Below, one piece after another: positions 15,337 to 23,892 of a stretch of DNA of 28,947 nucleotides (within the stretch, counting starts at the first letter, position 1; each line of letters begins with the position of its first letter). Below the pieces are notes generated by a model that was not told where the DNA came from, searched no databases, and saw only the letters and a list, made by a program, of their open reading frames with translations. A program made the translations under genes and the position numbers. The DNA comes from CAZOBJ01 sp964577825. Lineage in GTDB: Bacteria; Planctomycetota; SZUA-567; JAFGNG01. The DNA is taken from assembly GCA_964577825.1 (NCBI GenBank), contig CAZOBJ010000032.1:1-28947 (forward strand), in the 5' to 3' direction.

Positions 15337-15413
15337 TGGTGGGCGATGCTGGACTCGAACCAGCGGCCTCATCCTTGTAAGGGATGCGCTCTAGCCGGCT
15401 GAGCTAATCGCCC
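15337..15413 (-). tRNA. tRNA-Val (anticodon UAC)
   Basis: Read on the minus strand, the acceptor arm GGGCGAT (15407-15413) pairs with ATCGCCC (15341-15347). The D arm region AGCTCAGCCGGCTAGAGC follows, then an anticodon arm CATCC-CTTACAA-GGATG with anticodon TAC (15377-15379), and a T arm containing GGTTCGAGTCC. ACCA at 15337-15340 is encoded, so the CCA end is genomic. All four arms are present and the gene is 77 bases with CCA. UAC reads GUA and, with wobble modification, other Val codons. A promoter with TTGACA lies just upstream. Confidence 0.95.
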
Positions 15414-15424
15414 AGGCGAAGTGC

Positions 15425-15453
15425 AAGTTACCCGTGCCCATGCTGGATGTCAA
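15425..15453 (-). promoter_or_regulatory. Promoter of the tRNA-Val gene
   Basis: On the minus strand, TTGACA (15448-15453) is followed after 17 bases by TAACTT (15425-15430). The mature tRNA begins 11 bases after the -10 box, giving a very short 5' leader. The perfect -35 and right spacing make this convincing despite the weak -10. It may also serve the glycosyltransferase cassette by read-through. Confidence 0.6.
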
Positions 15454-15494
15454 GGAGACAGAGGCGAGCGGAGCCGTGCAGGTGCCCTTCTTGC

Positions 15495-15522
15495 TTGAAT
15501 ATGCGGCAAGCTTCCCTACAAT
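15495..15522 (+). promoter_or_regulatory. Promoter of the transglutaminase/helicase/T2SF gene group
   Basis: TTGAAT (15495-15500), a 16-base spacer and TACAAT (15517-15522, five of six consensus bases) lie about 70 bases before the ATG at 15594. The start would be near 15529, giving a leader of about 65 bases that includes a strong SD. It is back to back with the tRNA promoter, 41 bases between the two -35 boxes. Confidence 0.55.
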
Positions 15523-15593
15523 GGGGGCAAGCGGGCCCTCGCCCGGGGACGGGGGCGGGCGCCCCGCCGGCGCTTCGGAAGGAGGTCGAACCC

Positions 15594-17627
15594 ATGAGGG
15601 CGATACGTGCTGCCTTGGTGATTGTGTCCGGTTGCCTGCTTGTTGAGACAGCGGCTGGCGGCAGCTTCTTGGAGCGGCTGGGGTTGGGGCGCGACCGAGC
15701 CGAGGACGCGTACGAATACCACTTCGTCATTGAGGTTGGTGGTCGACTTCGGACCACAGGACATACGATCCAGCGGCCCATCTCGTACCGGGGGCTCGAT
15801 TGCCTGGAGTCAGTGAGTACTCAGAAGACCGTCACGGTACGCGAGGAACGCGAGTATGTGCGCCGAACCGAGCATCGGGTCATCACGGGCCCGGACGGGG
15901 AGGGCCTGTACAGCAAGCAAGTCACCTTGGAGGGAGACAGCCGCGTCGAGGAGACGGTGCTTATTGAGGATGGGGTGGCCCGATTCACGGTTCGGGGCTC
16001 GGCAGACAAGGACGGCACCGAGGAGATCGACGTGCCCGAGGGCGTGCTCCTGGATACCATCGACGTCCAATGGCTCGCGGACCGCGACCTGGAACCCGGT
16101 GCGACCTATCAGGCGCCGGTCCTGAACCGTCGCCGTCGCGAGGTACTCACGGAGACCGCCAAGGTCGTGCGCCTGACCAAGGTGGAGTTCCTGGGCGACA
16201 TAGAGAACGCCTGGGTTGTGGAGACCACGAACCCCGCCATGGGGCAACGGACCGTGACCAAGACATTCACGCCCGACGGCCGACTTGTACGCCTGGACGC
16301 AGGCGAGGCAAGCCTGCGCGTGCTCTCACCCGAGGCCGCCGAAGAGGCGGAGAGCGAACCCGCGTACGAGGTGAGGACAGGCGTCCCCGTAGACTTCGAG
16401 CTGCCGGCCTGGGACAGCTTCGACGCGATCACCGTGCAGCCGCAACCGGAAACCGCTTGGGACAAGCTGCGGGAGCTGCCTGAGAACCGCTACTCGCAAC
16501 TCGTCGCCGAGCCCGCGGGCCTGTCGGTACGATTGCGCAAGGTGTCGCCTGCGGTGCCGGCACAGGCGTCCTTTCCTGTGGAACCGGGCAGCTTGCCTGC
16601 GCAGCTCGAACCGTTCCTGGGGACCTCGGAGCGGATCACGCCCGACGCAGAAGAGATCCGGCAACGGGCCGAGGACATCACCGAAGGGGAGACCGAGGCT
16701 CTGTACGCGGTCGCCTACTTGGCGGGCTGGATCCACGAGAACATCAAGTGGAACGCCAAGGGCCGCATGAACACCCGTCCGGCGGAGACGCTGGAGCGCC
16801 GTCGAGGCGACTGCAGCGAGCACGCGGATCTGTTCGCCAGTATGGCGCGGGCGGTGAACATCCCCACGCGCCATTGCGCCGGGCTCCTGTTGCGGCGCGA
16901 GCGAGCGGTGTACCACACCTGGGTCGAGGCGTATGTGGGCGAGACCTGGGTGCCCGTGGATACCACGGTGAACCGGGTGAACCTGCCGGCGGGGTACCTC
17001 CTCACGGTGCGGGACGAGGTCGGCGACGGTGAGCTCGTTGACTGGCTTCCAATCAAGCTCCAGACCGAGGACCTGTCCCTGAGTATTGTGGAGGCCACGA
17101 AGCTCGTCGGGCAATCCGTGGACGACCGGCGTTCCGTGCGAGCCTACACGCTGGTCCCCAACAACAAGAAGAGCTATGTGGCGTTCCGCGACGACTGGCT
17201 CGCGAATCTGTTGTGGGGGTTTGCATTGACCAAGCCCCCGGACTGGGACGGGCGCATTGCCATGCGCAGCGTAGTGCTGACGAGCCCGCCGCCGCAACAA
17301 GAGGCCACCTTCCGATGCGAGGCGAACGCGATCGAGTACCGCGCCAACAAGATCGAACTCGACACCCTGGTCCGGGCGCTCGAGGAACGCATGACCGGCT
17401 TCCGCAAGCAGAAGGCCGAGGTGGTGCAGTTGCACCATCGGCCCGCGCTGTACGTGGACTTCACCTGCACGGTCGGCAATGGAGAGGAACGCAAGGCAAT
17501 GCGCTGCCGCCAGTACGTCGTCCCTCGTCGGGACCGCTCGTATCGGATCAGCTGCTGGGCGCCCGAGGACACCTTCGGCCAATACGAGGACGCCTTCGGC
17601 CGCGTGCTGGCGAGCCTCGAGCTCTGA
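15594..17627 (+). CDS. Exported transglutaminase-like protein
   Basis: 677 residues. The N-terminus MRAIRAALVIVSGC is a signal-like sequence; VSGC at 11-14 fits a lipobox, but hydrophobic residues continue to about 22, so plain signal peptidase I cleavage is also possible. The middle is mostly beta-like (40-270). The transglutaminase-like core has its triad in clear motifs: Cys407 in RRGDCSEHADL, His441 in YHTWVEAYV, Asp456 in WVPVDTTVN. The C-terminal 130 residues form a separate alpha/beta part ending FGQYEDAFGRVLASLEL, similar in shape to PsbP/DcrB-type domains (inference). Such proteins may act as proteases or amide-bond enzymes in the periplasm; the substrate is unknown. ATG at 15594 has AAGGAGGT at 15579-15586, which excludes the earlier in-frame ATG at 15447. 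The helicase gene follows after 17 bp. Confidence 0.88.
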   Translation: MRAIRAALVIVSGCLLVETAAGGSFLERLGLGRDRAEDAYEYHFVIEVGGRLRTTGHTIQRPISYRGLDCLESVSTQKTVTVREEREYVRRTEHRVITGPDGEGLYSKQVTLEGDSRVEETVLIEDGVARFTVRGSADKDGTEEIDVPEGVLLDTIDVQWLADRDLEPGATYQAPVLNRRRREVLTETAKVVRLTKVEFLGDIENAWVVETTNPAMGQRTVTKTFTPDGRLVRLDAGEASLRVLSPEAAEEAESEPAYEVRTGVPVDFELPAWDSFDAITVQPQPETAWDKLRELPENRYSQLVAEPAGLSVRLRKVSPAVPAQASFPVEPGSLPAQLEPFLGTSERITPDAEEIRQRAEDITEGETEALYAVAYLAGWIHENIKWNAKGRMNTRPAETLERRRGDCSEHADLFASMARAVNIPTRHCAGLLLRRERAVYHTWVEAYVGETWVPVDTTVNRVNLPAGYLLTVRDEVGDGELVDWLPIKLQTEDLSLSIVEATKLVGQSVDDRRSVRAYTLVPNNKKSYVAFRDDWLANLLWGFALTKPPDWDGRIAMRSVVLTSPPPQQEATFRCEANAIEYRANKIELDTLVRALEERMTGFRKQKAEVVQLHHRPALYVDFTCTVGNGEERKAMRCRQYVVPRRDRSYRISCWAPEDTFGQYEDAFGRVLASLEL

Positions 17628-17644
17628 CGGACATCAACGAACGT

Positions 17645-18835
17645 ATGCCTAGATCGCAATCTCAATTGGACGACAAGGACTTGCGCGACGCTGACGACGG
17701 CAAGGGATTCCGCGGCCTGGGGCTCAGTGACCGCGCGCTCGCGGCCGTGCGCCGCGCAGGGTTTGAGCACCCTACGGATATTCAGCGGGAGTTCATTCCG
17801 GCCGCGCTGACCGGGCGCGACTGCATCGGCCGAGCCAAGACCGGCACGGGCAAGACCGCCGCGTACCTCTTGCCCATCTTCGAACATTTTTTCGCGGGCG
17901 AGCGCGAGCATGCGCTCATCTTGGCGCCGACCCGGGAGCTCGCGCAGCAGATCGTGCGAGACTGCGCCCAGCTCGCGGGCAAGCATCCCCCCACGCCTCT
18001 CGCGGTATACGGCGGCCAGCCCATTCATCGTCAGACGGAACGGCTGCGCCAGAAGCCGGACATCATCGCGGCTACGCCTGGGCGGATCATCGACCACTCG
18101 AAGCGGAAGAATATCGCGTTCCATCGGTTCTCGATCCTGGTGATCGACGAGGTGGACCGGATGTTCGACATGGGCTTCCGTCGAGACATCTCTTACATTG
18201 TGGGACGGTGCACCAACCGACGGCAGACCATGTTCCTGTCGGCCACGTTGCCCGAGGACATCATGCGATTCGCGGAGCGATTCGCGGAGGATCCCATTCG
18301 CATTTCGGTGGTTGACGAGGCCCGTCCCAGCGTGGAGACGCTCGACCAGCGATATTTCACGGTTACCAAGCGCAAGAAGTTCCAGCTTCTGACCAAGCTG
18401 CTTGAACGAGAGCGGCCGGAGCGTGCGCTCGTGTTCACGCGCACGAAGCGCGCCGCGGACCGCGTGGGCCACGCGTTGCGCAAGCAGAACGTGTCGGTCG
18501 GCTGGATCCACGGAGACCTGCCGCAGACCAAGCGCGACGCGGCCCTCGACTCCTTCCGCAAGGGCCGGGTGCATGTGCTGGTGGCCACGGACGTGATGGG
18601 GCGCGGAATCGATGTGCCCGCCATCTCCCACGTGATCAACTACGATATTCCGGAGAATTGCGAGGACTACCTGCACCGCACCGGCCGCTCCGCGCGGATG
18701 AACGCGCCGGGCATGGCCTTCACGTTCGTCACGCCGGACGAGGGAGACGAGCTTACGCGCATCGAGATGCTCTGCAACCGCCTGCTGGAGCCGGACAAGA
18801 TTGCGGACTTCGACAGCGGTATGCGCAAGCGATAG
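17645..18835 (+). CDS. DEAD-box RNA helicase with DEVD motif
   Basis: 396 residues, a compact ATP-dependent RNA helicase core with little beyond the two RecA-like domains. Seen in order: Q motif GFEHPTDIQ at 39-47, motif I AKTGTGKT at 64-71, PTRELAQQ at 95-102, TPGR at 144-147, motif II DEVD at 168-171 in place of DEAD, SAT at 199-201, VFTRTKRAADRV near 263-274, ATDVMGRGIDVP at 314-325, and motif VI HRTGRSAR at 344-351. It is closest in layout to RhlE/CsdA-type helicases without the long basic tail, which would help ribosome assembly or RNA turnover. The start is ATG at 17645, 17 bp after the transglutaminase stop; no strong SD is seen, so its translation may depend on the upstream gene. Confidence 0.93.
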   Translation: MPRSQSQLDDKDLRDADDGKGFRGLGLSDRALAAVRRAGFEHPTDIQREFIPAALTGRDCIGRAKTGTGKTAAYLLPIFEHFFAGEREHALILAPTRELAQQIVRDCAQLAGKHPPTPLAVYGGQPIHRQTERLRQKPDIIAATPGRIIDHSKRKNIAFHRFSILVIDEVDRMFDMGFRRDISYIVGRCTNRRQTMFLSATLPEDIMRFAERFAEDPIRISVVDEARPSVETLDQRYFTVTKRKKFQLLTKLLERERPERALVFTRTKRAADRVGHALRKQNVSVGWIHGDLPQTKRDAALDSFRKGRVHVLVATDVMGRGIDVPAISHVINYDIPENCEDYLHRTGRSARMNAPGMAFTFVTPDEGDELTRIEMLCNRLLEPDKIADFDSGMRKR

Positions 18836-18852
18836 GTCCTCGAGGGCCGGCC

Positions 18853-19836
18853 ATGGGCCTCAAGCGCCCGGACGTCTATCACAACCTGGCCACCCTGCTG
18901 GAAGCCGGAATCTCGGTGGCGCAGGGGCTGCGAAGTGCTGTCTCCGGAGAGAGCGGGCGGCTGCCTGACGCGATGCGCAGGATCGCCGATGGCGTGGACC
19001 AGGGCGAGGGCCTCGCCAGCCAGATGGCGCAGCACCGACGGGCGTTTCCCGAATTCGACATCCTGATCGCGGGCGTGGGGGAGCAGTCCGGCCGGTTGCC
19101 GCAGTGCTTTGAGATGCTCTCGGAGTGGCATGGCTTCCGAGCGCGCCTGCGCAATATCGTGTTTTCTGGGCTGGCATACCCGATGCTGATCGTTTTTGTG
19201 GCGGCATTCATCATCCCGCTCCCGCCATTTGTCCTGGGACAGATTACGGACGCAGAGTACCTGTGGCGCGCTGCGTGGTACTTGGCGATCTTCTTTGTGC
19301 CCGTGGGCCTGATCGTGTTCGTAGTGTTTTTCTTGCGGCCCGAGCATCCAATCCGCCGCGTGGTCGACCACGTGGCCATTCGCCTACCGCTCATGGGGTC
19401 GGCGCTCAAGGATTTGGCCCTCAGTCGGTACGCGAGCACGGTCCGCGGCATGTACGAGGCGGGCCTCGGGCTCGCGGACGCCACGGAACTGGGCGGGCGA
19501 ACCTGCGGGAACGCCGTGGTCGCGCACTGGCTGAAGGGCGGGCAGGAGGCCGCGCGCTACGGGGCGCCGGTGTCCACGGGGTTCGGTCGGCAGGTTCCGG
19601 CCGATTTCCGGGTGGTCTGGGAGTCCGGAGAGGAAAGCGGCACGATCTCGGGCGCGCTCGATCGATTGGCCACCGACCGAGCCGAGCGAGCCGAACGCAC
19701 ATTCAAGGAACTCGCCGTGTGGCTTCCCAGGCTCGTGTACTTCGCGGTGATGATCTTCTTGGCCTACCAGATCTTCAAGCTCTACCGGCAAGTCTACGGA
19801 CCGGCCTTCGACATGCTCGACGGCATGGGTCTCTGA
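18853..19836 (+). CDS. GspF/PilC-like type II secretion system F-domain protein
   Basis: 327 residues, an inner-membrane platform-type protein with two F-domain copies: LATLLEAGISVAQGLRSAV near 12-30 with VGEQSGRLPQCF near 75-86, and MYEAGLGLADATELGG near 200-215 with WESGEESGTISGAL near 257-269. Membrane segments lie at about 108-128, 140-161 and 294-311. GspF and PilC normally have about 400 residues and are encoded with the GspE/PilB ATPase and pilin genes; none are nearby, and this one is shorter at the N-terminus. ATG has GAGGG about 7 bases upstream and lies 17 bp after the helicase stop. The final 43 bases overlap the convergent folC gene. It may belong to a pilus or secretion machine encoded elsewhere. 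Confidence 0.85.
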   Translation: MGLKRPDVYHNLATLLEAGISVAQGLRSAVSGESGRLPDAMRRIADGVDQGEGLASQMAQHRRAFPEFDILIAGVGEQSGRLPQCFEMLSEWHGFRARLRNIVFSGLAYPMLIVFVAAFIIPLPPFVLGQITDAEYLWRAAWYLAIFFVPVGLIVFVVFFLRPEHPIRRVVDHVAIRLPLMGSALKDLALSRYASTVRGMYEAGLGLADATELGGRTCGNAVVAHWLKGGQEAARYGAPVSTGFGRQVPADFRVVWESGEESGTISGALDRLATDRAERAERTFKELAVWLPRLVYFAVMIFLAYQIFKLYRQVYGPAFDMLDGMGL

Positions 19837-21224
19837 CGCTTGCGCCTGGTCCGTTTACCTTGATCCAGGAACGCCAGCAGCCGCCCGGCCAGGTACAGGC
19901 TGCCGGTTGCGCACACGAGGCCCGTCGGGCCCGTTTGTCCTTGGGCGCGGATAAGCGCCTCCTCCGGTGACGAGCAGACAGATACGCACCGCGTGCGGGT
20001 CTCTCGGAGCAAAGCGGCGAGCTCGGAGGCGGGGCAGGTGCGCGGGTGTCCAGTCTCGGTCGCGATCGCCTCCCAGGCGCATGGGCCGATCAGCCGCGCC
20101 ATGCCCTGCACGTCCTTGTCTCGGGCCGCTGCAAATACGACTACCAGTCGCGTGAGGTCGAACCGCTCCTTCAACGTGTCGATGAGCGCCTGTACGCTCG
20201 CCGGATTGTGCGCACCGTCGATTAGGGTCCAAGGCTGCTTGTCCACCACCTGTACGCGCGCGCGAAGCGGCAGACTGGCCCATGCGCGGCGCAGCTCGTC
20301 GGTGCGCAGAGGAGCGCGCCCGACGCGCTCAAAATAGGCCTCCACGAGTCCGGCGGCCTCTGCGGCGTTATCCACCTGATGGCGCCCGAGCAGAGCCAAG
20401 GGCACGTCGCGATGCGCAGAGCGCCAGGTGCGCAGGTCCAGGCGCTCGGGCTCGTCGTGGCGGGGCGGGGGATCGGTCCGGCACGTGACCTGCAGGCCGT
20501 CGCACCCGACCACGCGGACCGGGGCCCTGCGTTCAGCCGCCACGCGCTCCAAGATCCGCATCGCAGCCGGGCGTTGCGGGGCCACAATCACCGGCGTAGC
20601 CCGCTTGATGATGCCCGCCTTCTCGCGGGCAATCGATGCCAAGGTGTTGCCGAGCTGGCGAACGTGGTCGATGCTCACCGGGGTGATGCCCGCAACCACG
20701 GGGCGCACCACGTTGGTGGCGTCCAGGCGACCGCCGAGACCCACCTCCACAATTGCCACGTCGACGCGCGCGTTACAAAAGGCGACGAACGCCATGGCCG
20801 TCAGCGTCTCGAAATAGGTCGGCGGCAGCCACCGGGCGTCTGCGCGGGCCGCCTGCAAGGCGGGCTCGATCGCGCGGAACGCCCGGCAGAACGCGCGTTT
20901 GCCGATCGGCACGCCGTTGACCGCGATGCGTTCGCGAACGCACACAAGGTGGGGCGAGGTGTAGATGCCTACGCGCAGGCCGCGTGCGCCAAGGACTGCG
21001 GCTGCAAGGGCCGCTGTGGAGCCCTTGCCCTTGGTGCCCGCAATATGAATCGTGTCATAGGACTGATGCGGATTGCTTACTCGAGAGAGGAGGCGCAGAA
21101 TGCGCCCCAGCCCGAGAGACTTCGGGCCCGCGCGGAAGTCCGTGTCGCGCTCGTAGTTGGTGAAGCTGTCGAGGTAGCGAACCACCTCGGCGTAGGGACG
21201 CAAGCCTGCGCGCAGAGGCGCCAT
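19794..21224 (-). CDS. folC: Folylpolyglutamate/dihydrofolate synthase
   Basis: 476-residue cytosolic Mur-ligase-family enzyme that adds glutamate to folates and, in most bacteria, also makes dihydrofolate from dihydropteroate and Glu. Seen: YLDSFTNYE near 18-25, P-loop GTKGKGST at 63-70, TSPHLVCVRERI following it, EVGLGGRLDATNVV in the middle, REKAGIIK, a folate-family GRHQVDNAAEA, and DGAHNPAS near 330. These are the standard FolC motifs. The basic tail (KRTRRKRQRPMPSS) is encoded by bases overlapping the opposite-strand T2SF gene. ATG at 21224 has GAGG about 8 bases upstream. It is 50 bp after the S41 protease gene and probably cotranscribed. With the pabBC fusion further upstream it marks a folate-related group. 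Confidence 0.94.
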   Translation of the reverse strand: MAPLRAGLRPYAEVVRYLDSFTNYERDTDFRAGPKSLGLGRILRLLSRVSNPHQSYDTIHIAGTKGKGSTAALAAAVLGARGLRVGIYTSPHLVCVRERIAVNGVPIGKRAFCRAFRAIEPALQAARADARWLPPTYFETLTAMAFVAFCNARVDVAIVEVGLGGRLDATNVVRPVVAGITPVSIDHVRQLGNTLASIAREKAGIIKRATPVIVAPQRPAAMRILERVAAERRAPVRVVGCDGLQVTCRTDPPPRHDEPERLDLRTWRSAHRDVPLALLGRHQVDNAAEAAGLVEAYFERVGRAPLRTDELRRAWASLPLRARVQVVDKQPWTLIDGAHNPASVQALIDTLKERFDLTRLVVVFAAARDKDVQGMARLIGPCAWEAIATETGHPRTCPASELAALLRETRTRCVSVCSSPEEALIRAQGQTGPTGLVCATGSLYLAGRLLAFLDQGKRTRRKRQRPMPSSMSKAGP

Positions 21225-21274
21225 GAAGCGTGCCTCGTCAGCAAGGGGGCAGGGGCCCGACGGCGCGCGGCCTG

Positions 21275-23629
21275 CTATTCCTCGGCGTTCGTCTCCGCGT
21301 CTGTCCCGGGCCGCTTGCCGGGCGGGGGCGGATAAAGCTCCTCGGACGCCTCCTCTTGGGCCTGGGCGAGGCGGCGCTCGACCTCCCTCTCCGCCCAGGC
21401 GTACACGGGGATGTCTTCCCGGTTGTCCTCCAACTGCTCGCGCAGGTGCAGAACCGCGCGTTGCAGAGGCAGGTTCTCCTCCAGGTCGACAAGCACCTCT
21501 TCCCCGCGCTCGGATTCGAGATAGGTCATCAGGGCCCGTCGCAGCTCCAGGCGCACGTCCTCCGGGTCGACCTCAATGCCGACTTCGTGAATTCCGTCCA
21601 GAAGCTGTTCGAATTCTGGATAGGCGTACGGATCCTCGTGGTCGAAGGCCAGCAACTGGCGCATCTTGTCTTCGTACTTGGGAAACGCGCGGCGCACGTA
21701 GTCCGTGAGCCGTTGGCTGCTGCGCAGCTTCAGGCGTGCTTCCACACTGCGCATGGGAATCTCGGGCATCGATTCCTCGATGTCCGGCGCGATGCCCTGG
21801 TTGTGGATGCAGTCGCCGTTGGGCAGGTAGTACTTGGCGATGGTGAGCTTGAGCGCGGTGCGCCGGTTCGTGGTGTTGAGCCACAAGAGCTGCTGCACGG
21901 ATCCCTTGCCGTACGTCTTCTCGCCCACCAGCGTCGCGCGGTCATGGTCGCGCAGGGCCCCTGCCACGATCTCGCTGGCTGAGGCCGATGAGCCATTGAC
22001 GAGCACGGCCATGGGCAACCCGGGATGGGTGCCGCGACCGTGCGAGTAGTAGTCCTTGCGGTCATGCACCCCGGGCCTGCCCTGACTGTACACGATGAGC
22101 TTGCGGCCTTCGAGGAACTTGTCGGCCACCTGTACGGCGGTGGATAGCATGCCCCCCGGGTTGTTGGTGAGGTCCAGGACGAGCGCGCGCATGCCTTCGT
22201 CTTCGAGGCGGTCGAGCGTCTCTTCGAGCTCGACGGGAGTCGTCTCCTCGCTGCCGAAGCGCTGAATGCGCACGTATCCGATCTTGTCGGGCAGCATGCG
22301 TCCCTGCACGCTGGGAATGGTGATCTTGCGCCGGGTGACGGTGAAGGTCTGCGGCTTGGTCCAACCGCGGCGCCACACGAGCATCTCCACGGTGGTGCCG
22401 GGCTGGCCCTTGAGCATCTTGACGATCTCTTCCTGGGACATGCCGGACAGGGGCTTGCCTTCGATCTTTTCGATCCAGTCCATGGCCCGCAGCCCGGCCT
22501 CGAACGCGGGCTGACCATACATGGGCAACAAAATCGTGAACCGTTGGTTGCGCATGCCCACCCAGGCTCCGATGCCGCCGTACTCGCCCTCCATCTGTTC
22601 GGCCATTTGGGTGATGTCGGCCGTATTCAAGTAGTCGCTGAACGGGTCGACTTCATTGGCGATGGCTTTTGCAGCGGTGGTGGCCAGATTGCGGCTGTCC
22701 AACCGATCTTGTTCGCGGCGCTGCTCTCGGTCTGTGGCGGACTCGTCCGGCGCGTAGTTCTCGCGAATCTTGTCGATGACTTCGTTGACCAGCTCGCTGG
22801 CAAACTGGTCCTCGGTCTCCGTGGTGTCCACTCCGCCCCAGTGACTCACGTCCAGCAGCAGGCCCGCAGTGCCGAGGTCCAGGCTAGGATACTGGGAAAG
22901 CTCCCGGAGAAGCGGGGCGACTTCTTCGAAATTCCCTGCGATCAGCGCCGCCCGCGCGCGGTACTTGAGCGCGTTGCGCGCCTCTTCGCCAAGGTCGCCC
23001 GGCAGGAATACGAGGTCCTTGAGCAGGGCCACCGATTCGCCCAGCGGCGCGAACGTGGCCAGGGCCACGGCGGCCTCATGCCGTGCGCGTGTGCTGTCCG
23101 CCTTGAGCAGAGCACGCAGGCGGTCCTGTGCGGTCTGGGCTCGGGTGAGCCGCCACAGGCTCTTGGCGAGCTCGACCTGAATGCGCTCGTGCAAGGTCCG
23201 GTCGGTCAGCAGTACGCGCACCCGGCTGGAGGCGTATTCCCCGCCCTCCACGCCCAGGGCCGCGGCCGCAGCAGTGCGGCGGTCCAGGGGCGCCTCGCGG
23301 TTGCGCACGAGCGCCTCCAGGGCGCGCGCGCCCTCGCGCTGCTCGCCAAGGCGCAGGAGCGCGTATCCTGCGGCAAGGGCTACCTGAGGCTGCGGGCTGT
23401 CCGCTGCGTCGAGCAGGGCCTTTCTCGTGGCTTCGCCATCTTGGCTGGCGATGGCCGCGGCCCGATCCCAGACAGGCTCGCCGTCCGGAAGATTCTCAAG
23501 CTCCTGGAGCAGGGCGGCCGCGTCCATCGGCGCCTCTTCAGCGGCATGGACGATGACCGGGGCGAGGAGTACGGCGATGCCGAAGAGGATCCGCGTCAAA
23601 ACCGGAAGGATAGAAGCATTGCGAAGCAT
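21275..23629 (-). CDS. S41 C-terminal processing protease with HEAT-like N-terminal region
   Basis: 784 residues. Signal peptide at 1-29 ending VHAA, so periplasmic. Residues 35-250 are helical repeats of HEAT/armadillo type (ALLDAADSPQPQVALAAGYALL and similar). A PDZ domain lies near 345-430 (GGIGAWVG to TTVEMLVWRRG) and the S41 protease follows: catalytic Ser550 in GSSASASE and Lys575 in TYGKGSVQ, spaced 25 apart as in Prc/CtpA. LDLTNNPGG near 485-493 is also typical. A Glu-rich C-terminal extension (630-784) follows. CtpA-type proteases cleave C-terminal tails of envelope proteins. ATG at 23629 has GGAGGTG 3-9 bases upstream (23633-23639); earlier in-frame ATGs, including 23641, have no such site. 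It is longer than ordinary CtpA (about 400-450 residues) because of both extensions. folC follows after 50 bp. Confidence 0.93.
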   Translation of the reverse strand: MLRNASILPVLTRILFGIAVLLAPVIVHAAEEAPMDAAALLQELENLPDGEPVWDRAAAIASQDGEATRKALLDAADSPQPQVALAAGYALLRLGEQREGARALEALVRNREAPLDRRTAAAAALGVEGGEYASSRVRVLLTDRTLHERIQVELAKSLWRLTRAQTAQDRLRALLKADSTRARHEAAVALATFAPLGESVALLKDLVFLPGDLGEEARNALKYRARAALIAGNFEEVAPLLRELSQYPSLDLGTAGLLLDVSHWGGVDTTETEDQFASELVNEVIDKIRENYAPDESATDREQRREQDRLDSRNLATTAAKAIANEVDPFSDYLNTADITQMAEQMEGEYGGIGAWVGMRNQRFTILLPMYGQPAFEAGLRAMDWIEKIEGKPLSGMSQEEIVKMLKGQPGTTVEMLVWRRGWTKPQTFTVTRRKITIPSVQGRMLPDKIGYVRIQRFGSEETTPVELEETLDRLEDEGMRALVLDLTNNPGGMLSTAVQVADKFLEGRKLIVYSQGRPGVHDRKDYYSHGRGTHPGLPMAVLVNGSSASASEIVAGALRDHDRATLVGEKTYGKGSVQQLLWLNTTNRRTALKLTIAKYYLPNGDCIHNQGIAPDIEESMPEIPMRSVEARLKLRSSQRLTDYVRRAFPKYEDKMRQLLAFDHEDPYAYPEFEQLLDGIHEVGIEVDPEDVRLELRRALMTYLESERGEEVLVDLEENLPLQRAVLHLREQLEDNREDIPVYAWAEREVERRLAQAQEEASEELYPPPPGKRPGTDAETNAEE

Positions 23630-23663
23630 ATGCACCTCCATTTGTATGTCGCGCCATTCGCGC

Positions 23664-23700
23664 CGTGCGCCCGACCGTGACCAGGGCGGCCGGGCGCACG
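23664..23700. promoter_or_regulatory. Perfect 10-bp inverted repeat upstream of the S41 protease gene
   Basis: CGTGCGCCCG (23664-23673) and CGGGCGCACG (23691-23700) are exact reverse complements with a 17-base spacer. The structure ends 24 bases before the SD of the protease gene, so in its RNA it would be a 5' leader hairpin; as DNA it could be an operator. No T-run follows on either strand. The repeat is seen directly; its role is unknown. The rest of the 263-bp gap to pabBC holds no gene that I can support. Confidence 0.5.
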
Positions 23701-23892
23701 TCTCAATACCTAGAGTATCAGCCAAAGCGCGCCCGTGCAACGGATTTCTTGCGGACGGTCGGGAACAGGCCCTGGGCTCCGCGAGAGGCAGTTTCAGCAG
23801 CGTCGGAGGCCCGCCATGGCACACGGGCGGTGCACCTGCCACAAGCCTTGTTCGTCAGCCGCCATGCCTGATTGGCTTGACGGAGGCCTCGG

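Noticed and set aside
16326..18676. Long minus-strand open frames opposite the transglutaminase and helicase genes
   Set aside because: The plus-strand frames contain complete catalytic motifs, and the antisense frames are low-complexity shadows.
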